From Paraburkholderia fungorum (lineage in GTDB: Bacteria > Pseudomonadota > Gammaproteobacteria > Burkholderiales > Burkholderiaceae): a DNA stretch of 64,000 nt. The stretch is taken from the NCBI RefSeq assembly GCF_003610895.1, contig NZ_MCAS01000004.1, forward strand, positions 1 to 64,000. The letters are read 5' to 3'. Both the position numbers and the translations under genes were made by a program. The notes beneath the pieces are model-generated. The model saw only the letters and a program-made list of their open reading frames with translations. It searched no databases and was not told the origin of the DNA. Shown here piece after piece: positions 55,316 through 63,184 of this stretch (position 1 is the stretch's first letter; each line of letters starts with the position of its first letter).

Positions 55316-56722
55316 TTATTCCGAGGCTTGCGCCGCGTGTTTGCGACGATGCCCACGTGCGCCGGACGCGCCCGAAGCGGCGGCCGCGCCGCTCGCACCG
55401 CTCGCGCCTGAAGCACCGCGCGGCTTGTCGGCCGGAATCGTGATCTTCGCGCCTTCCTTCAGCCGGTCCGAACCGTCGATCACGACGCGCTCGCCGACCT
55501 CGAGGCCGGATTTGATGCTGGTGCGCTCGCCATCCACCGGACCGACCTTGACCGCGCGCACCGTGACCGTGTTGTCCGGCTTCACGACGTACACGAACGG
55601 GCCCATCGAGCCGTTCAGCACGGCCGGCGTCGGCACGATCACCGCGTCCTTGATCGTATCCACGAGCAGGCGGGTGTTCACGAACTGATTCGGGAACAGC
55701 AGGTTCTTGTCGTTCTGGAAGATCGCGCGCAGCTTGACCGTGCCGGTGGTGGTGTCGATCTGGTTGTCCAGCGTTTCGAGCGAACCGCCTTCGAGCGACG
55801 TGGTGTTGCTGCGGTCGTACGCGGTGACCGAGAGCTTCGCGCCGGTTTGGGTTTGCTGGATGATCTGCTGCAAGTTGTCTTCAGACGTCGTGAAGATCAC
55901 GCTGATCGGCTGCAACTGCGTAATCACGACGATGCCGTTGGTCAGGCCCGGCGTCACGTAGTTGCCCGGATCGACCTGGCGCAAGCCGACGCGCCCCGAT
56001 ACCGGCGCGGTGATGCGCGCATAGACGAGGTCGAGCTTGTAGGTATCGATGTTCGCCTGGTCGGACTTCACCGTGCCTTCATACTGCCGCACGAGCGAGG
56101 CTTGCGTATCGACTTGCTGGCTGGCGATCGAGTCTTGCGCGAGCAGCGTCTGATAGCGCTTCAGGTCGAGGCGGGCGGTTTGCAGCAGCGCCTGGTCGCG
56201 CGCGAGCGTACCTTGCGCGTTTTCCAGCGAGATCTGATAGGGGCGCGGGTCGATCTGGGCGAGCACATCGCCCTTCTTGACCATCTGGCCTTCCTTGAAA
56301 TACACGTCCTGCAGCATGCCGCTCAACTGCGGCAGCACGGTGACGTTGGCAAGCGGTGTGACCGTGCCGAGCGCGGTCAGTACGACCGGCATCTCACCCT
56401 GTCTGGCCGTCGCGACGTGAACAGGCTGCGGCATGCTTGCGAAGCTGGCGGGGCCGCCGCGGCCAGCACGGCCGCCACTCGCACCGCCCGCCGCGTTCGC
56501 GCCGCCGGGCGCGCCCCACGGATGCCAGCGCCACAACACCACCCCGAGGATAACCAGCGCCGCCACGAGCAGCGCGATATTGCGGCCGCGATGACTCTTC
56601 GCCGGGACCGGCTTGGGGCCGGGACCGCCGGCAGGCTTGCCGGGGGCGGACGGGTGAGAGCCGGGTTGAGGAGCCGGAGCGGCTGGGCGTGTGGTTTCCG
56701 AAAACTTTTGTTGTTCGTCCAT
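55316..56722 (-). CDS. mdtA: RND efflux periplasmic fusion protein, MdtA-like
   Basis: This adaptor subunit joins the RND pump to an outer-membrane channel. The start at 56722 (MDEQQKFSET) gives 468 aa; a longer frame to 56842 has no family similarity. A Pro-rich cytoplasmic tail, one membrane helix (IALLVAALVILGVVLW, about 48-63) and a Gly/Ala-rich linker precede the lipoyl/hairpin region (VTVLPQLSGMLQDVYFKEGQMVKKGDVLAQIDP). The barrel domain and a low-complexity Ala/Ser/Gly C-terminal tail with basic end follow. It is the first gene of the mdtABC operon. Confidence 0.9.
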   Translation of the reverse strand: MDEQQKFSETTRPAAPAPQPGSHPSAPGKPAGGPGPKPVPAKSHRGRNIALLVAALVILGVVLWRWHPWGAPGGANAAGGASGGRAGRGGPASFASMPQPVHVATARQGEMPVVLTALGTVTPLANVTVLPQLSGMLQDVYFKEGQMVKKGDVLAQIDPRPYQISLENAQGTLARDQALLQTARLDLKRYQTLLAQDSIASQQVDTQASLVRQYEGTVKSDQANIDTYKLDLVYARITAPVSGRVGLRQVDPGNYVTPGLTNGIVVITQLQPISVIFTTSEDNLQQIIQQTQTGAKLSVTAYDRSNTTSLEGGSLETLDNQIDTTTGTVKLRAIFQNDKNLLFPNQFVNTRLLVDTIKDAVIVPTPAVLNGSMGPFVYVVKPDNTVTVRAVKVGPVDGERTSIKSGLEVGERVVIDGSDRLKEGAKITIPADKPRGASGASGASGAAAASGASGARGHRRKHAAQASE

Positions 56723-57106
56723 CGGTTCGGTCAGGTGACTGGCTTTGATGTGAGCTGCTCGTGCGATTGCGCCGCTTCGACAGCTTGGAGGGCCGGCACG
56801 CAGGCGGCATGGCAGGCGGTTTCGACAGCGGACGCGCCACAAATGTTCAGCGCGATGCTACCCGAGGCGCGGGACAAAGATGTTAACGCAATGCGGCGGT
56901 GCGCCATCATGACAGGCCGGCGGGCCGTTATCGAAAGAGCGATAGCGGCAAGCCAGGCGCGCGGCCCGCGACGGGAATGCGTGATCCTACGTTGCGGGTG
57001 CTGTAACAGTCCACCCGTCTATTTTTCTATTGATTACGAAAGTTACAGTGCGCGCGGAGGATCGCCTTGCAAATGCCGTGGCCGCCGCGGCGATCCTTCG
57101 CATATT
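56723..57106. other. Intergenic region between the IclR gene and mdtA
   Basis: These 384 bases should hold the mdtABC promoter on the minus strand. I see no gene or strong terminator. A modestly AT-rich part near 57010-57050 is the best place for a promoter. Confidence 0.35.
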
Positions 57107-57943
57107 TCAGTTGTCCAGACGGCGCCCAGGTGTGCCGCCGATCTCGAGAACGATCTTGCTGATGCACTCGAGCAGCGCCGGCGCTGCGCGCGATATGAGC
57201 CAATCGCGCGGGCACTGATCCGCCGAGCCGCCGCAATTGACCGCATAGCGCTCGCCCGAGGGGCCGATGAATCCCAGGGCGATGGCGTTCAGGCCGTTGT
57301 ACCATTCGCCCGTGGCGATCGCGAAGCCTTGCTCGGCGGTTTCCCGCAACGCGCTTGTCAGGCGGCCGCTGATATGGGCCCAATCGTCGCCCTCGGCGGC
57401 CTGCAGGCCGATCAATAATTTTTCCCGTTCCGGTTCGGCGAGCGCCGACAAATAGGCACGGCCCACCGCGGTGCGGGTAAGGCTCATGCGCGAACCGATT
57501 TCGAGACGCGATACCAGCACCGCCGAACGCGGCCGGATCGCGTCGATCACCACCATGTCGAGGCGGTCGCGTACGGCCAGATGAACGGACAATGCGGTGC
57601 GTTCGGCGAGTTCGATGAGGAAGGGGCGGGCGCGGGCCCGGATGTCGAAGTTGCGCAGAAAACCATTGCTCAACTCCAGTACTGACGAAGTCAGCACGAA
57701 TCGCTCGCTCTCTGGCAAGCGGAACAGAAAGCCTGCACTGACGAGTGTGGCGGTAATCCGCGAGACCGTGGGTTTCGGAATGCCCGTCAGTTCGGCCAGC
57801 TCGCGGTTGCTGAGCGGCGCGTCGGCGGCGGCGATCGACCGGAGCACGGTCAGGCCGCGTGCTAACGCAGTGACTTCGTCGCCCGAGCCGTCCTTGTCTT
57901 TGGCTTGGACTCCGGCATTTCGGGAGGGCGTGGGTCGGTTCAT
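57107..57943 (-). CDS. IclR-family transcriptional regulator
   Basis: The 278-aa protein has an N-terminal winged HTH (about 25-90: LTVLRSIAAADAPLSNRELA, GIPKPTVSRITATLVSAGFL) and a C-terminal IclR effector domain (about 100-270: ARPFLIELAERTALSVHLAVRD, RLEIGSRMSLTRTAVGRAYL). The domain keeps a conserved cysteine near its end (VNCGGSADQCP). Such regulators sense small aromatic or aliphatic acids. It is on the same strand as mdtABC but 384 bp upstream, with no sign of cotranscription; its target is unknown. Confidence 0.88.
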   Translation of the reverse strand: MNRPTPSRNAGVQAKDKDGSGDEVTALARGLTVLRSIAAADAPLSNRELAELTGIPKPTVSRITATLVSAGFLFRLPESERFVLTSSVLELSNGFLRNFDIRARARPFLIELAERTALSVHLAVRDRLDMVVIDAIRPRSAVLVSRLEIGSRMSLTRTAVGRAYLSALAEPEREKLLIGLQAAEGDDWAHISGRLTSALRETAEQGFAIATGEWYNGLNAIALGFIGPSGERYAVNCGGSADQCPRDWLISRAAPALLECISKIVLEIGGTPGRRLDN

Positions 57944-58511
57944 GTCATTTTTATGGAACTATATTTCAGTTTTCTGTTCGCGCGCCTATCGGTATGCGTT
58001 GTGCAAAGGCCGCGTCGAAGCCCCAAAATGGGGCATACACACCCATTTTTCATCTGAAGATTCATTGTATCGGAATATTTTGCCGCAGCGAATGAAGCCT
58101 CTTTAGATTTTGCTTGACTTAGTCAGCATAACCATAAAAAATGGAATCTCATTTCGAAAGACGGTTTCAGGTTCTATATTTTTGAATTTCTGAACCAACC
58201 GTGGGTCACGGAGTGTCTGGTCGAGAGTCTTGAATAGCCCCCCGTAACAGTCCACGTAGTTGTCTGTCTCGAGCTTCGAGTCCAGCGCACTAAATCGCGC
58301 GTCCGTCCAACTTTCGAATACCGTCTCTCAGGTTCTAGCACGGCCCTCGGAATGGCTAGAACTTTTCAAGGCGTCACGGAAACGTGACGCCTTTTTTTTA
58401 TTTGTATTGCGGCGCACAACAGAGTCTGCGGCACTCTTGAAAGCATGAGTGATTGGCCGGGCGAATCTGGGTGGGCTAGACTGGCTTGAGCAACCGGAAG
58501 GAGAGATCTGG
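57944..58511. other. Long non-coding interval with a candidate small RNA end
   Basis: The 568 bases start with the AT-rich promoter area of the IclR gene (57944-58180) and end with two strong hairpins and a T run (58332-58399). No protein-coding gene is supported; one short open frame runs through the terminator and is not credible. Confidence 0.45.
58332..58399 (+). terminator. Double hairpin and intrinsic terminator of an unidentified transcript
   Basis: GTTCTAGC (58332-58339) pairs with GCTAGAAC (58355-58362). After a few bases GGCGTCACG (58370-58378) pairs with CGTGACGCC (58383-58391) across a GAAA tetraloop, followed by eight T (58392-58399). This is a textbook Rho-independent terminator, but no gene on the plus strand ends upstream, so it may close a small RNA. 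Confidence 0.85.
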
Positions 58512-58784
58512 ATGATACGCAAGACGCTCAATGCTTCGCAGCTCCAGCAGGAGGTCAACCGGCGAATCCATCGACTGCAGGAAATCGTCGAGGATGGTGT
58601 GAAGATCCGTGTGCCGCGGCCGCAGTTGCAAGAGGCTGACAAGACCGGCTGCAACTGGAGCATGACTCACTTCGGCAATGCGGTCGGCTTCGAGCGAGAC
58701 ATCGAGGGCGTGCTTAAGGCCGTGCGTGCGGAATACAACCTCAATACCGAAGTGAAAGACACCGGCAATCCGTTTGGGGACTAA
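58512..58784 (+). CDS. Small soluble protein of unknown function
   Basis: The start at 58512 (MIRKTLNASQLQQEV) is chosen because GGAAGGAGAG lies about 8 bases upstream. The product is 90 aa with no membrane segment. It has an amphipathic N-terminal helix (LQQEVNRRIHRLQEIVEDG) and a C-terminal part with CNWSMTHFGNAVGFERDIEG. I do not recognise the family, but composition and codon use look like a genuine gene. It stands alone between a terminator and the HAD genes. Confidence 0.68.
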   Translation: MIRKTLNASQLQQEVNRRIHRLQEIVEDGVKIRVPRPQLQEADKTGCNWSMTHFGNAVGFERDIEGVLKAVRAEYNLNTEVKDTGNPFGD

Positions 58785-59142
58785 CGGCGAAAGGCGTCGA
58801 TTCGTTGTTCGTTCCTGATGACGCGAGCTCTAATGGCTCATGCGAACGCCGGAACTTATCAATTAGGATAATTAAGTTATAAGCTCGGGGCGAACCGTGG
58901 CAGGAGGTGATGTGGGCGGAGAGCTGATGGGAAATCATCTGGTTATCCTGCGTGGCACCCAGATTGGGTGAAATCTCCGCAAGAGGCGCAGGAGCATAAC
59001 CGCTCCGCACGTTGCAGCAGAACCTGCCGCGGAATCGGACCGTAACGGTGAAAACTGCCGTTCGGCCATGAGATTAAAGTTCTGGCTGCCGCACGTGCTC
59101 AATACACTAAGGTCTCCATCTGGACATCTGTGAGGAGCGACC
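58785..59142. other. Upstream region of the tandem HAD genes
   Basis: The 358 bases contain an AT-rich, partly palindromic patch at about 58855-58885 (CTTATCAATTAGG, then ATAATTAAGTTATAAG) that could be an operator or promoter. The rest is unremarkable. No gene is supported. Confidence 0.35.
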
Positions 59143-59868
59143 GTGGAATTGACCGATTTCGACACACTGACTTTCGACTGCTATGGCACCCTGATTGACT
59201 GGGAGAGCGGCATCTTCGAAGGGCTGAAGCACCTGCTCGAGCGCGCGAAGACGCCGCTTACGCGGGACCAGGTTCTGGGAGCCCATGCCCGTCACGAGTC
59301 GTCGCAACAGAAGTACACGCCGGCAAAGCGCTATCAGGAGCTGTTGCCCATCGTCTACAAGCGACTGGCCGAAGAGTGGGGCCTGCCGTTCACGCACGAG
59401 GAGTGTGTGGCGTACGGTCGCTCGGTGCGGAACTGGCCGGCATTCGCGGATTCGGCAGAAGCGCTGCAGTACCTGAAGAAACACTACAAGCTGGTCATCC
59501 TGTCGAACATCGACAATGAAAGTTTCACGTACAGCAACGCCCGGCTGAACGTTGAGTTCGACGCTATTATCACGGCTGAAGACGTCGGCTCCTACAAGCC
59601 GTCGCCGCGCAACTTTGAGTACATGCTCGAGAAGCTCGGTGAGCGTGGCATCAGGAAGGAAAAGATTCTGCACACCGCCGAAAGCCTCTTTCATGACCAC
59701 AAGCCCGCGAACGAGTTCGGTTTGGCGTCGTGCTGGATTTATCGCCGGTACTCGCAGCCTGGCTTCGGCGCGACGATGAACCCGGGCGCGCAGCCGAATA
59801 TCGACTTCCGCTTCAACAGCATGGCGGATCTCGCGAAGGCGCACCGGGAAGCACTGGCGAAGCAGTAA
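59143..59868 (+). CDS. HAD-superfamily hydrolase, haloacid dehalogenase type II-like (copy 1)
   Basis: The 241-aa protein has the HAD motifs in order: nucleophile D12 in TFDCYGTLIDWESG, motif II ILSNIDN, motif III lysine in VGSYKPSPRNF, and motif IV HTAESLFHDHKPA. The sequence resembles L-2-haloacid dehalogenases, which hydrolyse 2-haloacids to hydroxy acids, but phosphatase activity is equally possible. The start is GTG with GAGGAG about 5 bases before it. A close paralogue follows after about 115 bp. Confidence 0.85.
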   Translation: MELTDFDTLTFDCYGTLIDWESGIFEGLKHLLERAKTPLTRDQVLGAHARHESSQQKYTPAKRYQELLPIVYKRLAEEWGLPFTHEECVAYGRSVRNWPAFADSAEALQYLKKHYKLVILSNIDNESFTYSNARLNVEFDAIITAEDVGSYKPSPRNFEYMLEKLGERGIRKEKILHTAESLFHDHKPANEFGLASCWIYRRYSQPGFGATMNPGAQPNIDFRFNSMADLAKAHREALAKQ

Positions 59869-59982
59869 GACAATGTTGTCTCGTTCGCATCGTCGACGCG
59901 GCCGTGCCGAGGTTCACGGTGCGGACGAGACCGTTGCTGCAGGACGGGATTGATTTCAAGCGACTGGAACATAGGGGGCGCT

Positions 59983-60705
59983 GTGGCTTTGACTGACTTC
60001 AAGGCACTCACATTTGACTGCTACGGGACGCTGATTGACTGGGAGTCGGGTATCGCATCGGGTCTGTCGGCGTTGGTGTCCCGGGCCACTGAACCTCTCA
60101 CGCGTGATGAAATCCTTGAAGCACACGCACGTCACGAGTCGTATCAGCAGAAACTGACGCCAGCCATGCCCTATGACAGACTGCTTCAGGTGGTCTTCAA
60201 GCGGCTTGCCGAGGAGTGGGGCGCGCGCTACTGCTGGGATGAAGCCGTTGCCTACGGCGCGTCGATAGGCGATTGGCCGGCGTTTCCAGACTCGGCCAGC
60301 ACGCTGCAATATCTGAAGAAGTATTTCAAGCTGATCGTCGTATCCAATGTGGACAACCGCAGCTTCAGGACGACGAACGAGAAGCTGGCTGTCGACTTCG
60401 ACGCAGTCGTGACGGCGGAGGATGTCGGTTCATACAAACCATCGCGAAACGTCTTCGAGTACCTGTTCTCAACGCTATCGTCGATGGGCATTGAGAAGAG
60501 CGATACACTGCACGTCGCGGATAGCGTCTACCACGATCATGAGCCTGCGAGCGCATTGCAACTTCGTTCGTGCTGGATTCAGCGCCGCTATGAACAGCGT
60601 GGGTCCGGCGCAAACGTGAAGTATCTGGTCGAACCATCCGTTGATTACAGGTTCACGAGCATGGCTCAACTGGTCAAGGCGCACCACGAGGACCTGGCTC
60701 GCTGA
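59983..60705 (+). CDS. HAD-superfamily hydrolase, haloacid dehalogenase type II-like (copy 2)
   Basis: This is a paralogue of the preceding gene product, aligned from end to end (LTDFKALTFDCYGTLIDWESG, VVSNVDN, VGSYKPSRNVFEYL, HVADSVYHDHEPA). The start is taken as GTG at 59983 because it then matches copy 1 at its first residues and has a GGGGGC sequence upstream; an ATG at 59950 would add 11 unrelated residues. The product is 240 aa. It is followed 50 bp later by an Lrp-type regulator that may control the pair. The substrate is unknown. Confidence 0.85.
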   Translation: MALTDFKALTFDCYGTLIDWESGIASGLSALVSRATEPLTRDEILEAHARHESYQQKLTPAMPYDRLLQVVFKRLAEEWGARYCWDEAVAYGASIGDWPAFPDSASTLQYLKKYFKLIVVSNVDNRSFRTTNEKLAVDFDAVVTAEDVGSYKPSRNVFEYLFSTLSSMGIEKSDTLHVADSVYHDHEPASALQLRSCWIQRRYEQRGSGANVKYLVEPSVDYRFTSMAQLVKAHHEDLAR

Positions 60706-60755
60706 TAGCAAGGCCGCCTTCGATTGACACACCCGCCAATTCGAACAAGCACGAT

Positions 60756-61247
60756 ATGCGACAAAAGCTTGACCGGACCGACATCAAAATCCTTGCCGAA
60801 CTGCAGAAGAACGGCAACATAACGAACACCAACCTGGCTGGTGCCGTTGGGTTGTCCGCCAGTCCTTGTCTGCAACGTGTGAAGCGCCTCGAAGCAGCGG
60901 GAATCATCTCGGGCTACGGCGCGCAATTGAACTTGTCCAGGCTGACCAGCACGGTGACCGTGTTCACCGAAATCATGCTGCATGACCACCGGCGCGAAGA
61001 CTTCACGCGCTTCGAAGCAAATCTGCGGGACTTCGATGAGATTACGGAGTGCCACCTGGTGAGCGGCGGATACGACTACTTGCTGAAGTCCATCGTCAAG
61101 AACATCGGGCACTACCAGGAAGTCATCGAAAAGCTGGTTGACCGCAATATCGGCATCGAGAAATATTTCAGTTATATCGTGATTCGGTCACCCTTCGTCA
61201 AGCAGACAATGCCGCTCGAGAAGCTGCTGTCTGAAGACGAGGATTAA
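60756..61247 (+). CDS. Lrp/AsnC-family transcriptional regulator
   Basis: The 163-aa protein has an N-terminal HTH (about 6-60: LDRTDIKILAELQKNGNITN, LAGAVGLSASPCLQRVKRLE) and a C-terminal RAM ligand-binding domain (about 70-150: VTVFTEIMLHDHRREDFTRFE, ECHLVSGGYDYLLKSIVKNI). It has an acidic C-terminal tail. Lrp-type proteins bind amino acids and form octamers. It follows the two HAD genes in the same direction, suggesting local control of an amino-acid or related catabolic function. Confidence 0.9.
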   Translation: MRQKLDRTDIKILAELQKNGNITNTNLAGAVGLSASPCLQRVKRLEAAGIISGYGAQLNLSRLTSTVTVFTEIMLHDHRREDFTRFEANLRDFDEITECHLVSGGYDYLLKSIVKNIGHYQEVIEKLVDRNIGIEKYFSYIVIRSPFVKQTMPLEKLLSEDED

Positions 61248-61360
61248 TGGAGCATGTGTGGTTTGGCTTGCCAAGTGCACGTACCGTCCCGGTTCCTGAC
61301 ACATTTGCTATGTCATGATGGCAAGTGTGAATACACAGAAGACGGCTGCGGGAGGTCAAA

Positions 61361-61696
61361 GTGACAGATGGCAACGGATTAGCGGGCGGTCCTGGGCACA
61401 AAGCGGAATCGCTGGAAACACTCGCCGGGTATTTGGAGCGGGCCCTCGATAGCGCAACGAGCATCGTGATGATGCGACATACGGACGGCGCCTGTACGGT
61501 GTATCTGGGCGACCCCTCCGGTCTGCCTGAAGACCTGAAGCAGATAGGCACGATCGCAACATTGCTCGCGAACGACATGCTTGAGTCGACCTCTTCGGGG
61601 GCCAATCAGTTGCAGATCGGCGGCCAGGTCTATCGATTTGTCCGCAGCTTTACACAAGTCGGTGACGCTGCGGCGATCGTCTTTTCAACGGAGTAG
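61361..61696 (+). CDS. Small protein of unknown function
   Basis: GTG at 61361 has GGGAGG about 6 bases upstream and gives a 111-residue soluble protein. It starts with a flexible Gly-rich stretch and continues ETLAGYLERALDSATSIVMM, VYLGDPSGLPEDLKQIGTIA, GGQVYRFVRSFTQVGDAAAI. The alternating helix-strand pattern and total length recall roadblock/profilin-like folds, but I cannot assign a family. It converges with the DUF3100-type gene. Confidence 0.65.
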   Translation: MTDGNGLAGGPGHKAESLETLAGYLERALDSATSIVMMRHTDGACTVYLGDPSGLPEDLKQIGTIATLLANDMLESTSSGANQLQIGGQVYRFVRSFTQVGDAAAIVFSTE

Positions 61697-61780
61697 GCAG
61701 CCGCCTGTCGCTGCCGGGCCGGACCTCTATACGCCAGTGAGCGGCGGCGGTGGGTCGCTCACTGGCTATTCATACTGGCA

Positions 61781-63124
61781 TCAAACGTGAAAGAACTGCG
61801 CGACAATGCTGGCGCCAAGGAAAGTACCCGCGTTGGCGACGAACGATACGAGCACGATTCGCCAGCCTAGCTTGCGGAACGCCGGGATGTCCTTTGCAAT
61901 GGACAATCCGGCAAACGTCAGCATCGGTGTCGTGACCCCGAGGAAGTCGTTCTGCGCGCTGTAGGCTGCAATCTGCGTGGCCCAAGGGCAGAGCGGCGAG
62001 GTCAGAAACATCGCCGCGATCGATACCCAGCACACCGCTGGGATCTTGCGTCCTGTCACCGTGGCAAGCGCATCACCCGCAACCGTCGCAAGCACCATGA
62101 TCAGCATGCCCGGAAATGCGACGATTGGGCTTGTGCCGTGGGTCATCCAGTCGCAAATCAAGGCAAACAGCGCGGTCATGCCCCAGGCCAGCAGCTTGCC
62201 GCGATAGCTCAATTCGGGCGCGGCGGTCTCGACGTCGCCGAGTTTTGGCCGGGCCTCCTCGACAGCGCTGGTCGCCTCCGATGCCTGGGTCTTGCGGCCA
62301 ATAATGGGTTCAAGCAGCCGATAGCCCCAGATAGCCATAGGCAGCGAAATGAACAGCGTGAAGTATGTGCCGACCGTGGTCGTAATGAGGTTGCTTGCCG
62401 CCGCAAACGTCAGCACAGTCTTCGCCATCTCCGGCGTTTGCTGCGCGGCAATTGCTCCGGATGCAGCGGCCATCATCGAACCTGAACCCACGCCTGAGCC
62501 CATCGCGAGCGCGAGAGGGTTGAAGATATGCAGGCTCGCTACAAACCCGGCGAAGATTGCGATGAACACGGCGCCGAAGACTGTACCGGTCAGATATTCT
62601 GCAAGCACCCCCCGGCCTTCGGCGGAGTTCATGCCATATTTTTCGCCAATGATGGCGAGACTCGGTTCGCGTCCGACCGAGAAGGTCGCACCGATCGCTT
62701 CACGCTTGATGCCCAGGAGGAGTGCGAGCGGCAAGCCCAGCAGAATGGTGCCGACAAAGTGGCCGAGTTCCTGAAAAGCCAGCGCCCAGCCGGCCGCCGC
62801 GAGTTTGGGCAACGCACTGCCGACCATCAGGCCGAGTTTGGAAACGAAGAGAAGCAGCGCGGGTTGCAGAATAGCGGCTGCGAGAAACTGGGTCTTCACG
62901 TCAAGCCGCGCGACGCCACCCCAACGGCCGCTGGCGAGGCCAAGCGCTGCGCCCATCAGCAGCGCCCAGATCATCGGCAGCAGGACAACCTTGCCCGGTC
63001 CGATCTTGAACGTAAACGACCCGATAAGCTCCGCGACAAGAAGAATGACCGCTGCGTAGAAGAACAGCTTGGTGGTCCTCATCCCGCTGTCGCCGGAGCG
63101 TTCCGCATATAACGTGTGTGCCAT
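61781..63124 (-). CDS. DUF3100-type multi-pass membrane protein, putative transporter
   Basis: The 447-aa protein has about ten to twelve hydrophobic segments (for example LFFYAAVILLVAELIGSFTF, VVLLPMIWALLMGAALGLAS, FGAVFIAIFAGFVASLHIF) and the small-residue motif ALAMGSGVGSGSMMAAASGA, which together recall DUF3100 proteins of Burkholderiaceae. Repeated GxGxGS-like sequences and two-half symmetry suggest a secondary transporter. A start at 63082 (MRTTKLFFY) is possible; 63124 has GGAGG upstream. It is 60 bp downstream of the aldehyde dehydrogenase gene and probably in the same operon, so it may carry that enzyme's substrate or precursor. Confidence 0.78.
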   Translation of the reverse strand: MAHTLYAERSGDSGMRTTKLFFYAAVILLVAELIGSFTFKIGPGKVVLLPMIWALLMGAALGLASGRWGGVARLDVKTQFLAAAILQPALLLFVSKLGLMVGSALPKLAAAGWALAFQELGHFVGTILLGLPLALLLGIKREAIGATFSVGREPSLAIIGEKYGMNSAEGRGVLAEYLTGTVFGAVFIAIFAGFVASLHIFNPLALAMGSGVGSGSMMAAASGAIAAQQTPEMAKTVLTFAAASNLITTTVGTYFTLFISLPMAIWGYRLLEPIIGRKTQASEATSAVEEARPKLGDVETAAPELSYRGKLLAWGMTALFALICDWMTHGTSPIVAFPGMLIMVLATVAGDALATVTGRKIPAVCWVSIAAMFLTSPLCPWATQIAAYSAQNDFLGVTTPMLTFAGLSIAKDIPAFRKLGWRIVLVSFVANAGTFLGASIVAQFFHV

Positions 63125-63184
63125 CTTGAGCTTGCCTCCAGACCTCTCCTCGCTGTTGAAGCAGCAGCGAGGACAGGTGTCGCG

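Noticed and set aside
58260..58448. 62-codon open frame before the small soluble gene
   Set aside because: It runs straight through two perfect hairpins and a T8 terminator and has no ribosome-binding site.
58785..59142. Glycine-riboswitch-like sequence upstream of the HAD genes
   Set aside because: A few GC-rich boxes around 58975-59035 superficially recall the class, but the conserved core and paired helices could not be laid out.
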